56,321 bases of DNA from Anaerolineales bacterium (GTDB lineage: Bacteria > Chloroflexota > Anaerolineae > Anaerolineales > Villigracilaceae). The stretch covers positions 1 through 56,321 of the forward strand of contig JANJTV010000084.1 of assembly GCA_024710905.1 (NCBI GenBank). The letters are read 5' to 3'. Every line of letters begins with the position of its first letter. Position 1 is the stretch's first letter. Position numbers and translations under genes: made by a program. This document shows positions 30,003 to 39,081 of the stretch, one piece after another. A model generated the notes under the pieces. That model was given only the letters and a program-made list of their open reading frames with translations. It ran no database searches and was not told the origin of the DNA.

Positions 30003-31358
30003 ATGCATCTCAATTTTTGGCACAAGATTAACCTGTTTTCACGAGGGGTTCCCACACCCATCCGCCTGGCGGGTGGGCTGTTTTTCCTAGCTGTTATCGG
30101 TACATTCATACTGAGCCTGCCGATTTCAGCCAGCGACCAGCCATTAAAGCTCAATGAAGCATTTTTTACGGCCATCTCCGCCCTGACGGTTACCGGCTTA
30201 ACCATTATTGCGCCCGGCGCAGACCTTTCCATTTTTGGGCAAATTGTTTTAGCAACCCTGATTCAAATTGGCGGCGTAGGCTACATGGTTGCAGCGGTGA
30301 TCGTATTCCAGTTGCTTGGTCGCCAGATCTCACTGGCAGACCGGCTGGCCTTGCGCGATTCGTTCGGTTTGCTGGACCTCAACGCGATTGTGCGCCTGAC
30401 CGGGCGTGTGATTGTGGCCGTACTCTTAATCGAGGCAACCGGGGCGCTCCTGCTCTGGCTGCATTGGCGCGAGATGCTTGGCGACAAAGCGGTTCTATAT
30501 GCTATTTTTCATGCCATTTCGGCATTCTGTAATGCAGGTTTTGATCTATTCAGCGGTGTTCCCGGGTTTGCTGGTGTTCCCAATGACAATATCACCCTGC
30601 TGATTTTTGGCGTGATGATTTTCTTGGGTGGGCTGGGCATCCCGGTCGTTGCAGACTTGTTGTTGTATTACAAAAGCCATCGGTTTTCGCTTCATACCCG
30701 CCTGACCATCGCTGTATCTGTGTTCCTGGTTGTTGCTGGCTGGCTGGCGATTCTTTGGGCCGAGACCAAGCCGGGCGCTACGCTTGATGGACAGCCGATT
30801 GACCGGATTGCATCGGTATCTTTGTTCCAGTCGGTTTCATCCCGTACAGCAGGTTTCTGGGGATTTGAAAATTACGCTGACCTTTCTTCGGCCACCCAAC
30901 TGACCATATCCATGCTGATGTTTGTCGGCACGGCCCCGGCGTCTATGGGGGGCGGTATCACGACAGGTACTTTCACTGTGATGCTGCTGGCGGTTTGGGC
31001 CTATGCCCGTGGCCGAGAAACCCCGCATATTTTAGGCCGCAGCATTGGCACCCAGGCGGTGCGGCGCGCCTCCGCCGTGCTGACAATATCCATTGTGGTT
31101 GTGCTGGGTGCAACCTGGTTGCTCCTGGAAAGCCACCCAGAACTCGAATTGGGTGAAACCCTGTTTGAAGTTATTTCGGCGTTTGCTACCTGTGGCCTTT
31201 CTTTCGATTACACAGGCCGTTTTACGACCATTGGACACGTGGTGCTTGCTTTGGTGATGTTCTGGGGAAGACTTGGCGCGCTGACCATCGTGATGGCGCT
31301 GGCCCAGCTGGCTCCCCCGCGCCTGCTTGCTTATCCCGAAGAACAGATCCTCATCTGA
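30003..31358 (+). CDS. trkH: Potassium-transport subunit TrkH/KtrB
   Basis: Membrane channel subunit for potassium uptake, 451 residues with about ten hydrophobic segments and four pore-loop repeats. Selectivity-type segments include ALTVTGLTIIAPG, ISAFCNAGFDLFSG, SVSSRTAGFWGFE and AFATCGLSFDYTGRF, each with the conserved glycine after the T/N pore residue. The pattern and size fit KtrB. trkA lies immediately upstream. The start ATG is 5 bp after trkA. Confidence 0.94.
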   Translation: MHLNFWHKINLFSRGVPTPIRLAGGLFFLAVIGTFILSLPISASDQPLKLNEAFFTAISALTVTGLTIIAPGADLSIFGQIVLATLIQIGGVGYMVAAVIVFQLLGRQISLADRLALRDSFGLLDLNAIVRLTGRVIVAVLLIEATGALLLWLHWREMLGDKAVLYAIFHAISAFCNAGFDLFSGVPGFAGVPNDNITLLIFGVMIFLGGLGIPVVADLLLYYKSHRFSLHTRLTIAVSVFLVVAGWLAILWAETKPGATLDGQPIDRIASVSLFQSVSSRTAGFWGFENYADLSSATQLTISMLMFVGTAPASMGGGITTGTFTVMLLAVWAYARGRETPHILGRSIGTQAVRRASAVLTISIVVVLGATWLLLESHPELELGETLFEVISAFATCGLSFDYTGRFTTIGHVVLALVMFWGRLGALTIVMALAQLAPPRLLAYPEEQILI

Positions 31359-31368
31359 TATTTTTCTC

Positions 31369-31396
31369 TTGACATTGCCATTTTTCATTGCATAAT
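31369..31396 (+). promoter_or_regulatory. Promoter for the SAM hydrolase-ECF operon
   Basis: TTGACA (31369-31374), 16-bp spacer, CATAAT (31391-31396). Starts a transcript of four genes whose first start codon is TTG at 31424 with an AGGAGACC ribosome-binding site. Confidence 0.6.
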
Positions 31397-31423
31397 AAGT
31401 CATTGCTTAAATAGGAGACCATT

Positions 31424-32224
31424 TTGGCGACCATTTCGTTAATGACCGATTTTGGCATTAAAGATGGTAATGTGGGTGTGATGAAAGGTGTCATCTGGAA
31501 GATTGCGCCGGGGGTGCAAATTTCAGACCTGAGCCATATGGTTGGCCCGCACAACATTCGTGAGGCGGCATTAATCTTGTTTCGGTCGACGCCTTATTTT
31601 GCACCCGGGGCAGTGCATGTGGTAGTAGTGGACCCCGGGGTTGGCACTGCCCGCCGCCCGATGGCCGCGAAAATTGGCAACCAGTATTTTGTTGGGCCCG
31701 ACAATGGAATTATCACCCTGTGGTTGGAACGGGCAGAGCAATTGGGTGAAGAAATTATTTTTATTCACCTGACCAAGAGCCAGTACTGGCTGGCGGAGAT
31801 CAGCTATGTTTTTCACGGGCGTGACATCTTCTCCCCGGTGGCGGCACACCTTGTCAGCGGGGTACCCCTTCACGAGCTTGGCCAGCCTTTTAACGATCCA
31901 ATCCGAATTGCCCTGCCTAGGCCCACCGCTACTGCCCGCGGCTGGCTGGGGGAGGTCATCCACATTGACCATTTTGGCAACCTGGCAACCAGCATCCGTG
32001 CAGAGCAGCTGGCAAGTCATTTTGACCAGAAGGAAAAGTTTATGGTTCGGGTTGGCGGGAAGAAAATCCCCGGGTTGGTGAATACCTTTGGGGAACGCCC
32101 GGTTGGTGAGCTTGTTGCGCTGGTAGGCAGCACCGGGAACCTGGTGATTTCGGTCGTGAATGGAAGTGCGGCCAGCCTGCTCGGGTCGCGCGTGGGTGAT
32201 AAGGTAGAATTGGATTGGGAATAA
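31424..32224 (+). CDS. S-adenosyl-L-methionine hydrolase (DUF62, adenosine-forming)
   Basis: Family of SAM hydroxide adenosyltransferases that hydrolyse SAM to adenosine and methionine, related to fluorinases and chlorinases. The 266 residues show SLMTDFGIKDGNVGVMKGVIW, VVVVDPGVGTARRPMAAKI, GPDNGIITLW, HGRDIFSPVAAHL and DHFGNLATSI, the usual motifs. TTG start with AGGAGACC. It heads the ECF transporter operon; such proteins are often found next to ECF transporters in other genomes. Possible salvage role for the transported vitamin; the ligand is unknown. Confidence 0.9.
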   Translation: MATISLMTDFGIKDGNVGVMKGVIWKIAPGVQISDLSHMVGPHNIREAALILFRSTPYFAPGAVHVVVVDPGVGTARRPMAAKIGNQYFVGPDNGIITLWLERAEQLGEEIIFIHLTKSQYWLAEISYVFHGRDIFSPVAAHLVSGVPLHELGQPFNDPIRIALPRPTATARGWLGEVIHIDHFGNLATSIRAEQLASHFDQKEKFMVRVGGKKIPGLVNTFGERPVGELVALVGSTGNLVISVVNGSAASLLGSRVGDKVELDWE

Positions 32225-32242
32225 ACGGGAGTAGGTGTACCT

Positions 32243-33904
32243 TTGACCACTGAGAAAAAACAATCCCCGCTGGTTGTTGAGAATTTATCCTTTAAGTATC
32301 GTGTTCGCCCTGAGATGGCGATAGAAGATATTTCTTTTTCGCTGCAACCCGGTGAGATGCTATTGATTGCCGGGGCCAGCGGGTGTGGCAAGACCACCCT
32401 GACCCGTTGCATTAATGGGTTAATTCCCCGCAGTTATGGCGGCGATCGCAAAGGCAAGGTTTTACTGCATGGCCGGGATGTGGCTGAAATGACCCTGGTG
32501 CAAGTGGCCCAGGTGGTTGGAACCCTGTTACAAGACCCGGAACGCCAGATTGTGGCCAGCAATGTGTATAATGAAATTGCTTTTGGGCCTGAAAACCTGG
32601 GTCTGCCGCTGGAGGAAGTACATGCCCGGGTGGAAGGTGCGATGCTACGGTTGAAGATTGAATACCTGCGCAAGCGTGAGACTTTTACCCTTTCGGGCGG
32701 TGAGAAACAAAAGGTGGCCCTGGCAGGCTTGCTGGCGATGAATCCATCCATCCTTTTGTTGGATGAGCCGCTGGCCTCCCTGGATCCGGCTTCTGCCTAT
32801 GAAGCCCTGGAAATCTTCCGCAGCCTTGCTGATGAAGGCAAGACGGTTATCCTGATCGAACACCGGGTGGAAGATGCCATTGCAGCCCGACCCGACCGAC
32901 TGCTTTACTTGGAAGCAGGCCGCATCCGCTACCTGGGCGGAATCCAGACCCTGCCAAAGGAACTTAACCATACCCAGGTAAAACTGCCTGCCCAGTGGGT
33001 TGTCGATCGTGTTAAGCAGCAGAACCAAAAAATCGAATTTATTGCTTCTTCCCCGGCCCGCCAGGATGCCCCTGTGCTGGCTCGTTTTGAAAATGTCTCG
33101 TTCAAGTATGAAGAAGACCTGCCTTTTGTCCTAAATGACATCAATCTGGATATTCGCCAGGGTGATATGATCGCTGTCTTGGGGCCAAACGGGGTGGGGA
33201 AATCTACCCTGGTGAAGCATGCCATTGGGCTGCTCAAGCCCACCCGGGGGCGGGTACTGGTTGACGGGCAGGATACCCGATCCATGACGGTGGCGCAAAT
33301 TGCCACCCAGCTTGGGTACGTCTTTCAAAGCCCAACGCATATGTTGTTTGCCCCGTCGGTGCGCGAAGAACTCTCGTTTGGTCCGCAGAACCTGGGTTTT
33401 GCCGCTGAACAGGTAGAAAAAAGTGTTACAGAAAGCCTTGCCACGCTGAACCTGACCGGCCTCGAGGAATACCAGCCACTGGGTCTTTCCTTTGGCCAAC
33501 AAAAACGAACAACCATTGCGGCCGTGGTGGCCATGCGTTCAAAAATAATTGTGATGGATGAACCGACAGCCGGGCAGGATTTTGCCAACTACACCCGCTT
33601 CATGGAGGCCATGTGCCGTCCCGGGAAGGGGCGTGAGTCGCTGCTATCCAGCACTTTTGCGGCGTCCCTGTTTATCACTCACGACCTTGACCTGGCTGTG
33701 ACCTATGCCAACCGGGTGTTGCTGGTGGGCGAAGGCCGACTGATGGCCGATGGTGCGCCGCAGGAAGTGCTTAAGGATTTTGAACTGTTGATGCGTTGCC
33801 GCGTACGCCCAACTTCTTTGTTAAGGATGAACATGGAACTTCTGCCCAAGACCGGGCAGTTTATGCCAGCCGAGGCGCTGGCGGCTTATTCTTCTGGGAA
33901 GTAA
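32243..33904 (+). CDS. Fused ECF transporter ATPase (EcfA1-EcfA2 tandem)
   Basis: Two ABC ATPase domains in one 553-residue chain, driving an energy-coupling-factor vitamin transporter. Domain 1 (about 8-240): Walker A GASGCGKTT, signature LSGGEKQKVALA, Walker B ILLLDEPLASLDP, His EHRVED. Domain 2 (about 275-530): Walker A GPNGVGKST, signature LSFGQQKRTTIA (Gly2 of LSGGQ replaced by Phe), Walker B IIVMDEPTAGQD, THD switch. TTG start at 32243. The altered second signature is typical of asymmetric EcfA pairs. It precedes the S and T subunit genes. Confidence 0.92.
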   Translation: MTTEKKQSPLVVENLSFKYRVRPEMAIEDISFSLQPGEMLLIAGASGCGKTTLTRCINGLIPRSYGGDRKGKVLLHGRDVAEMTLVQVAQVVGTLLQDPERQIVASNVYNEIAFGPENLGLPLEEVHARVEGAMLRLKIEYLRKRETFTLSGGEKQKVALAGLLAMNPSILLLDEPLASLDPASAYEALEIFRSLADEGKTVILIEHRVEDAIAARPDRLLYLEAGRIRYLGGIQTLPKELNHTQVKLPAQWVVDRVKQQNQKIEFIASSPARQDAPVLARFENVSFKYEEDLPFVLNDINLDIRQGDMIAVLGPNGVGKSTLVKHAIGLLKPTRGRVLVDGQDTRSMTVAQIATQLGYVFQSPTHMLFAPSVREELSFGPQNLGFAAEQVEKSVTESLATLNLTGLEEYQPLGLSFGQQKRTTIAAVVAMRSKIIVMDEPTAGQDFANYTRFMEAMCRPGKGRESLLSSTFAASLFITHDLDLAVTYANRVLLVGEGRLMADGAPQEVLKDFELLMRCRVRPTSLLRMNMELLPKTGQFMPAEALAAYSSGK

Positions 33905-33992
33905 ACCCTGCAACCTGGCTGGTTTGCCAGGGTTATACTGAATGGGTCAGTGATTCTAACCAACTCAATTCATTTCTATCAAGGAGAGAACC

Positions 33993-34541
33993 ATGGACAA
34001 CAAGAATGTTTGGGAATTTGGCACCCGCCAGGTTGTGTACGGCGCGATTGGCGCTGCCCTTTACGGCGCGTTTTCGCTGCTGACCAATCTCGTTCCGCTG
34101 CCTGCCGCCGGCAATATCACCTTCCGCCCGGCTGTCGCTGTGCTGATCTTCTTCGGTGTGGCGTATGGTCCGTGGGTTGGCCTGCTGGCCGGTTTCATCG
34201 GCAACACGCTTGGCGATATGCTGGCCGGATGGGGCTTCTACTGGAACTGGAGCGTCGGCAATGGCCTGATGGGCATGATCCCCGGCCTGGTCATGGCCTC
34301 CATCAACGATTTCCGCGCTCGCGGTGACATCATTAAGGCGGTTCTGTGGGGCTTCGGAGGTATCGCCGTAGGCATGTTGTTTGCTTCGCTGACAGAAATG
34401 TTTGTCGGTGGAATTGATATCAACACGGCGCTGGTCGGTTACTTCACACCTGCTTTCATTGGAAATGCCGTTGTGACCGCCGTCTTGCTGCCCATTTTGA
34501 TGATTGCTTTTGCTGCAGTCGCCGCCCGCCGCGGCCGCTAA
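33993..34541 (+). CDS. ECF transporter substrate-binding (S) subunit
   Basis: Integral membrane S-component of an ECF transporter, 182 residues and six predicted membrane segments. Typical elements: VVYGAIGAALYGAFSLLTNLVPLP, FRPAVAVLIFFGVAYGPWVGLLAGFIGN (in parts), and FYWNWSVGNGLMGMIPGL. The closest families are QueT/HmpT/riboflavin-type S units, but I cannot fix the substrate from sequence. AAGGAGAG ribosome-binding site. Between ecfA and ecfT; no riboswitch in the short gaps. Confidence 0.85.
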   Translation: MDNKNVWEFGTRQVVYGAIGAALYGAFSLLTNLVPLPAAGNITFRPAVAVLIFFGVAYGPWVGLLAGFIGNTLGDMLAGWGFYWNWSVGNGLMGMIPGLVMASINDFRARGDIIKAVLWGFGGIAVGMLFASLTEMFVGGIDINTALVGYFTPAFIGNAVVTAVLLPILMIAFAAVAARRGR

Positions 34542-34547
34542 CCGCTT

Positions 34548-35441
34548 ATGCTTGTTTCCTGGAAGTACCGTCCTCGTGACACCTTCATCCAACGTCTAGA
34601 CCCGCGCACACGCCTGATTTTTATGGCCTGCGTGATTTTTGCGTTCACCATTCCGCAAATTTGGGATTTCCGGATCGCCTTCCCCATTTTCCTTGTATCA
34701 CTGACCCTGTATTTGCTTGCCCGCATTGAATGGAAGGATGTCCGGCGTGCCTGGTTGTTCGTGCTGATTTTGGTGGTGTTCATCGTTGGCCTGAATGGTT
34801 TGCTCTCAGGCCGTGGCGGTCCGACCTCGGTCATCCAGGAGGAAAACCCGGTTACCCTGTTTACCATCCCACTGGCCGTGCCTGGCACTGACTGGGCTAC
34901 TTCGATTGATATCACCGTTGCCAAAACCTGGTTTGCCATTACCCAGATGACTCGTATGCTGGCGATGGCCATCCTGGCGCTGCCCTTACCCTACACCATG
35001 GACCCCAATATTTATGGCATCACATTCCGCCGGATGGGTGTCTCTGACAAAGTGTCTTTCACCATGGATCTTGCTTTTCGCTTCCTGCCCACCCTGGCGC
35101 GTGATTTAAGCATCACCATTGATGCCCAGCGCACCCGGGGATACGAAATGGAAAGTGCAAAAGGGGGCATTGTGGAACGCCTGCGCCGTCTGGCTCCGCT
35201 GGTTGTGCCTGTTACCATGCAGGCCACCGTCACTGGCGAGGAAGTGATTGACGCCATGGACTTACGTGCCTTTGGCACAGCACCGCGCACCTGGTTAAAA
35301 ACCCTGCACTTTGGCCCGTCTGACTACTTCCTGATCGGCCTGGGCATTGTGATTTTTGTCGGTGCGTGTGTACTGCGCTGGGGCTTTGGGATTGGTGAAT
35401 TCTGGGTTCCAGATTTCATGTACGCGTTGGCTGCATCCTGA
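34548..35441 (+). CDS. ecfT: ECF transporter transmembrane (T) subunit
   Basis: Coupling membrane subunit linking the ATPases to the S-component. The 297 residues have about five to six membrane helices and the two coupling-helix motifs expected of EcfT: FLPTLARDLSITIDAQRTRGYE (ARxRG-type, here AQRTRGYE) and MDLRAFGTAPRT (ARGF-like). Also an N-terminal RLDPRTRLIFMACVIFAFTI. Last gene of the operon; a bidirectional terminator (35459-35492) follows. Confidence 0.93.
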   Translation: MLVSWKYRPRDTFIQRLDPRTRLIFMACVIFAFTIPQIWDFRIAFPIFLVSLTLYLLARIEWKDVRRAWLFVLILVVFIVGLNGLLSGRGGPTSVIQEENPVTLFTIPLAVPGTDWATSIDITVAKTWFAITQMTRMLAMAILALPLPYTMDPNIYGITFRRMGVSDKVSFTMDLAFRFLPTLARDLSITIDAQRTRGYEMESAKGGIVERLRRLAPLVVPVTMQATVTGEEVIDAMDLRAFGTAPRTWLKTLHFGPSDYFLIGLGIVIFVGACVLRWGFGIGEFWVPDFMYALAAS

Positions 35442-35458
35442 TGCGGTGAAACTTAAAC

Positions 35459-35492
35459 AAAAAGAGGCGGGCCATTCGGCCCGCCTCTTTTC
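35459..35492. terminator. Bidirectional terminator between ecfT and the cytochrome gene
   Basis: Stem AAAGAGGCGGGCC / GGCCCGCCTCTTT with ATTC loop and T-runs on both strands; convergent genes flank it. Confidence 0.88.
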
Positions 35493-35505
35493 TTGCTATT
35501 GATAC

Positions 35506-37749
35506 TTATGGGCGTGTGTATGTGCTCACGTCCCCACCCATCAACTCGATCGAGTCGATCAAGATCTGGATGACGTACTTGGGATTGTGGGCATACCCAC
35601 CCGTGTCCTTGCTCGCATACTGGAAGTTGAAAGCAGCTTTGAGCAGGTTCGGGGTCCAACTGGCAAAACTGGCATTGCGGCCTTCTTCGTTCTTGTCAGG
35701 CTGGCCGTCACCGTTCGCATCAGCAAACCAGTAGGGGTAAGCTGTGGAGCTATACAGGATGCCATTCAGGCCTTTATCCTGAGCGTAGGCAACGATCGCA
35801 TCATACAGCGCCAGGCGCAGGGTGTCGATTTCGCCGTAGATGCCTTCGGTTACATCGCCGTCACCATCAAAATCAGTGGTGCTTATGCGGATGGTGCGCG
35901 GGTCAGTCACGCCGGGGTGGCAGGTGGCGCAGTTGGCGATATCCAACTCAAGCGCGTGGACGTTGTGGCAATCTGCACACTTGTTATTCATCGGGTGCTG
36001 GTTGAGGCCGACATAGGCTTTGCCATCGAACTCGTAAGCGCCCTGGGCTTCCGTCCCGAAGATGGTTACGCCAGCCGGGAAATAGTGGATATTGCGGAAG
36101 CCGAGAGAAGACTGGCGTCCGTTAATTTCCACCGGGGCGGGAACTGCATCCATATCGGTCGGATTGAAATTGGCAATGGTCCGATCCACACTGGCCTTGG
36201 ATTCGCGACCCTGGTGGCACTGCAGGCACAGGTTTGAACCATCCCCTTCGCCGAAGGAGACGACGTTTCCAGACGGCATGGTAACTTCATTGACTGCATA
36301 CAGTGCAGGCCAATTGGCAGAGTCGTGGCAGGTGGAACACATCAGACCGTTGCCAGCCGGGAGACCCTCTTCAGGGATTTCCTGCCCAGCAAGAAGCAGG
36401 GGCAGGCCGGTGGCGGTATGGCACTTCGCGCAGTTGGCTTCCACGACATAGGCCGGTTTTTCATCTTCGGCGGCATCCCAGTGGCGCCAGGCTTCGGCGG
36501 AGCCGTCGAAGTGGCCCGCGTCGGTGCGGTGCATGCCAGACATGTCAGTCTTGGTGGTCAGCTTGTCGGATGCATTCATGTCTTCAATCGAGTCGAACAG
36601 CAGCTCGATGATGTATTTGCCGCCATGGGCGAATGCACCGGGGTCTTTCTTGCTGGTCTGGTAGTTGTAAGCAGCCTTGAGCAGGCGCGGGGTCCACTGG
36701 GTGTAACCCACCTTGCGTCCTTCGGCCTCATCGGCTACGCCATCGCCATCAGCATCAGCAAACCAGTAGGGGTGGGCGGAGGAGTCGTAGACGATACCAG
36801 CGCCATTTGCTTCGAGGGCGTAATTCAGGATCGTGGCATACAGGGAGTCCTGCAGGCCCTGGATCTCGTAGTACACGCCTTCTTCCTTGTCGCCATCGCC
36901 ATCATAATCCATGGCGGAGGACGGTTCGCGGATATTCCTCAGGCTTTCCAGGTCAGCAGCATCTTCACCATGGCAGATCGCGCAGGTGTCGAGGCGGACT
37001 TCCAGGCTGTGTGAGTTGTGACAGCCGATACAGGAATTGGCCATCTCAACATGGGCGTTCTTGGCATCATAAGTCTTGCCATCATACTGGTAACCGCCCT
37101 GTACTTCGGCGCCATAGAGCGTAGCGGCAGCCGCATAGTAGTGGATGTTCAAGAAGCCCAAGCGAACGTCGTTGCCCTGATCGTTCTTGTAGGGGGCGGG
37201 GACGGCATCCGGATCGAGATCTTCACCGAAGTTGGCCAGCGTGGTGTTGACGTTAACGGTGGACTGGCGACCCTGGTGGCAGTTCATACAAATGTATGAC
37301 GGGCCAGCCGCCTCGGCAGAAATAACAGCGCCGGAGGGGAAGGTCACTTCGGTCTGCGACATGGCAGTTGCACCATGGCAGGTGTCACAATTGAGCGGCT
37401 GGCCAGGGGCCGGAACAGCTGCGGTGACTTTACCATTGGCCAGGAAGTCTTCGAAACCAACCGGGCTGTGGCACTTGGCACAGGTGGTCGGAATCTCAGG
37501 TGTAGAAGCGGTATCCCAATAGGTGAAGGCGGCAGCAGCCGCATCTCCATGACCGGAACCGGCAAATGCCTCGGCAGCAGCAGCAGCCGGGTCAACTGTG
37601 GGTTCGGGGGCGGGGGCTTCTTCCGTAGGCGCAGAGGCGTCTGTGGGGGCCGGGGCTTCTGTTGCTTCGGGTGTGGCGGGAGCACAGGCGGCCAGTAAAG
37701 CGGCCAGCATGATGAGCGTCCCAAGTACAATTAAGCTCTTTTTCAACAT
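35506..37749 (-). CDS. Decaheme c-type cytochrome lipoprotein, internally duplicated
   Basis: Extracellular-side electron-carrier candidate of about 747 residues with ten CxxCH heme-c sites: CAKCH, CDTCH, CMNCH, CIGCH, CAICH, CAKCH, CSTCH, CLQCH, CADCH, CATCH. They form two five-heme modules (about 75-385 and 415-745) that each end in a block like KYIIELLFDSIE. Signal peptide with lipobox LAALLAAC and a long Ala/Pro/Glu linker. EF-hand-like acidic loops appear in each module (DYDGDGDKEEG, DADGDGVADEAEG, DFDGDGDVTEG, DANGDGQPDKNEEG). I chose the ATG at 37749, 7 nt from AAGGAG, over one at 37755 only 1 nt from it. Stands alone. Confidence 0.9.
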   Translation of the reverse strand: MLKKSLIVLGTLIMLAALLAACAPATPEATEAPAPTDASAPTEEAPAPEPTVDPAAAAAEAFAGSGHGDAAAAAFTYWDTASTPEIPTTCAKCHSPVGFEDFLANGKVTAAVPAPGQPLNCDTCHGATAMSQTEVTFPSGAVISAEAAGPSYICMNCHQGRQSTVNVNTTLANFGEDLDPDAVPAPYKNDQGNDVRLGFLNIHYYAAAATLYGAEVQGGYQYDGKTYDAKNAHVEMANSCIGCHNSHSLEVRLDTCAICHGEDAADLESLRNIREPSSAMDYDGDGDKEEGVYYEIQGLQDSLYATILNYALEANGAGIVYDSSAHPYWFADADGDGVADEAEGRKVGYTQWTPRLLKAAYNYQTSKKDPGAFAHGGKYIIELLFDSIEDMNASDKLTTKTDMSGMHRTDAGHFDGSAEAWRHWDAAEDEKPAYVVEANCAKCHTATGLPLLLAGQEIPEEGLPAGNGLMCSTCHDSANWPALYAVNEVTMPSGNVVSFGEGDGSNLCLQCHQGRESKASVDRTIANFNPTDMDAVPAPVEINGRQSSLGFRNIHYFPAGVTIFGTEAQGAYEFDGKAYVGLNQHPMNNKCADCHNVHALELDIANCATCHPGVTDPRTIRISTTDFDGDGDVTEGIYGEIDTLRLALYDAIVAYAQDKGLNGILYSSTAYPYWFADANGDGQPDKNEEGRNASFASWTPNLLKAAFNFQYASKDTGGYAHNPKYVIQILIDSIELMGGDVSTYTRP

Positions 37750-37755
37750 AGTCAT

Positions 37756-37965
37756 TCTCCTTGATCGGGTTATAAGATGTGCACTGAGTGATTAGTTACC
37801 GATAAAACACCTCCTGAAACTCACCTTATTTGTCGCCTTGTAACGACATTAATGATACATTAATCAAACCCGCCTGTCTGTAAATAAACTCATGATTATC
37901 CTATGATGAATGTAATAAGGTGGAATATATATAGATTACAATAAAAATGACAAAAACGCCACAAA
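37756..37965. other. Gene-free gap, AT-rich, cytochrome promoter region
   Basis: About 210 bp without a gene. It holds the AAGGAG ribosome-binding site of the cytochrome (37757-37762), a perfect 17-bp palindrome ATTAATGATACATTAAT (37848-37864), and the wecB terminator at its right end. I see no small open frame. Confidence 0.6.
37848..37864. promoter_or_regulatory. Palindrome upstream of the decaheme cytochrome gene
   Basis: ATTAAT-GATAC-ATTAAT, 100 bp upstream of the cytochrome start. A candidate operator; no regulator family assigned. Confidence 0.3.
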
Positions 37966-37982
37966 TTAGTTGTGGCGTTTTA
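37953..37982 (-). terminator. Terminator overlapping the wecB stop
   Basis: Stem CGCCACAA / TTGTGGCG with flanking AAAA and TTTT; the wecB stop codon lies in the loop region. On the minus strand it is followed by TTTTTG. Confidence 0.8.
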
Positions 37983-39081
37983 TTAGTTCTGCAACAATCT
38001 TTTCGGCGGCCTGGCCGTCCCCGTAGGGGTTGTGGGCCTGGGTCATGTGTTCTCTGGCGACCGGGTCATCCAGCAGCCGGTTGGCCTCCTGAAGGATGCG
38101 TTCTGTCCTCGTCCCGACCAGTTTGACCGTGCCAGCCTGCACGCCTTCCGGCCGTTCGGTGACTTCCCTTAATACCAGTACGGGCACGCCTAGGCTGGGA
38201 GCTTCCTCTTGCAGGCCGCCCGAATCGGTCAGGATCAGTACGGCGCGTTTCATGATATGTACCATTGGCAGGTAATCGAGCGGTGGCAACAGGCTGATCC
38301 GCGTGTGGCCGCTGAGAATTCTCCGGGCTACCTGTTGGACGTTTGGGTTTAGGTGAACCGGGTATATCACCTGCAGGTCGGGATGGCTGTCTGCCAGTGT
38401 GCGGATGGCCGTACAGATATTCTCCAGCGGCTGGCCAAAGTTTTCGCGGCGGTGGGCAGTTACCAGCAGGATCCGCTTGCCTTCCATCTGGCTGAGCAAT
38501 TGACGTGTCTCATCTGGCACAGGCAGGCGGGCAATTTGGCGCAATGCATCAATGACCGGGTTGCCGGTTACGACAATTCGGCTGGCGGGGATATTCTCTT
38601 TAAGCAGGTTCTGGCGCGACCATTCGGTGGGGGCAAAATGCAAATCGGCGACCACGCCAGCCACCTGGCGGTTAATCTCTTCGGGGAAGGGTTGGAACTT
38701 GTCGCCAGTGCGCAGGCCCGCCTCGACATGCCCGAACTTGATGCGATGATAATACGCGAGCAGAGCAGTGGCCATCACCGTGGTCGTATCGCCCTGGGCC
38801 AGGACCCAGTCTGGTTTAACGGAAGACAGCACCGGGTCCAGCCCGCTGAAAATTGCGGCGGTAATCTGGGCCAGGTTTTGGTCCGGTTTCATCAAGTCCA
38901 GGTCAATATCCGGTTTAATGTTGAATAAATCCAATACCTGGTCGAGCATCTGGCGATGCTGGGCGGTCACACAAACCAGCGACTCAACCTGGTGGGATTG
39001 GGCCAAAGCCTGAACCACCGGGGCCATTTTAACGGCCTCGGGACGGGTGCCAATGACGGAAAGGACGCGCAGTTTGCTCAT
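37966..39081 (-). CDS. wecB: UDP-N-acetylglucosamine 2-epimerase (non-hydrolysing)
   Basis: Converts UDP-GlcNAc to UDP-ManNAc for cell-surface polysaccharides. The 371 residues carry VIGTRPEAVKMAPVVQAL, AQHRQMLDQVLDLFNIKPDIDLDL (in parts), HVEAGLRTGDKFQPFPEEINRQ, LLVTAHRRENFGQPLE and LTDSGGLQEEAPSLGVPVLVLREVTERPEG, the complete WecB motif set. The ATG overlaps the stop of the methyltransferase-glycosyltransferase fusion (ATGA), so the pair is co-translated. Confidence 0.96.
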   Translation of the reverse strand: MSKLRVLSVIGTRPEAVKMAPVVQALAQSHQVESLVCVTAQHRQMLDQVLDLFNIKPDIDLDLMKPDQNLAQITAAIFSGLDPVLSSVKPDWVLAQGDTTTVMATALLAYYHRIKFGHVEAGLRTGDKFQPFPEEINRQVAGVVADLHFAPTEWSRQNLLKENIPASRIVVTGNPVIDALRQIARLPVPDETRQLLSQMEGKRILLVTAHRRENFGQPLENICTAIRTLADSHPDLQVIYPVHLNPNVQQVARRILSGHTRISLLPPLDYLPMVHIMKRAVLILTDSGGLQEEAPSLGVPVLVLREVTERPEGVQAGTVKLVGTRTERILQEANRLLDDPVAREHMTQAHNPYGDGQAAEKIVAELIKRHN

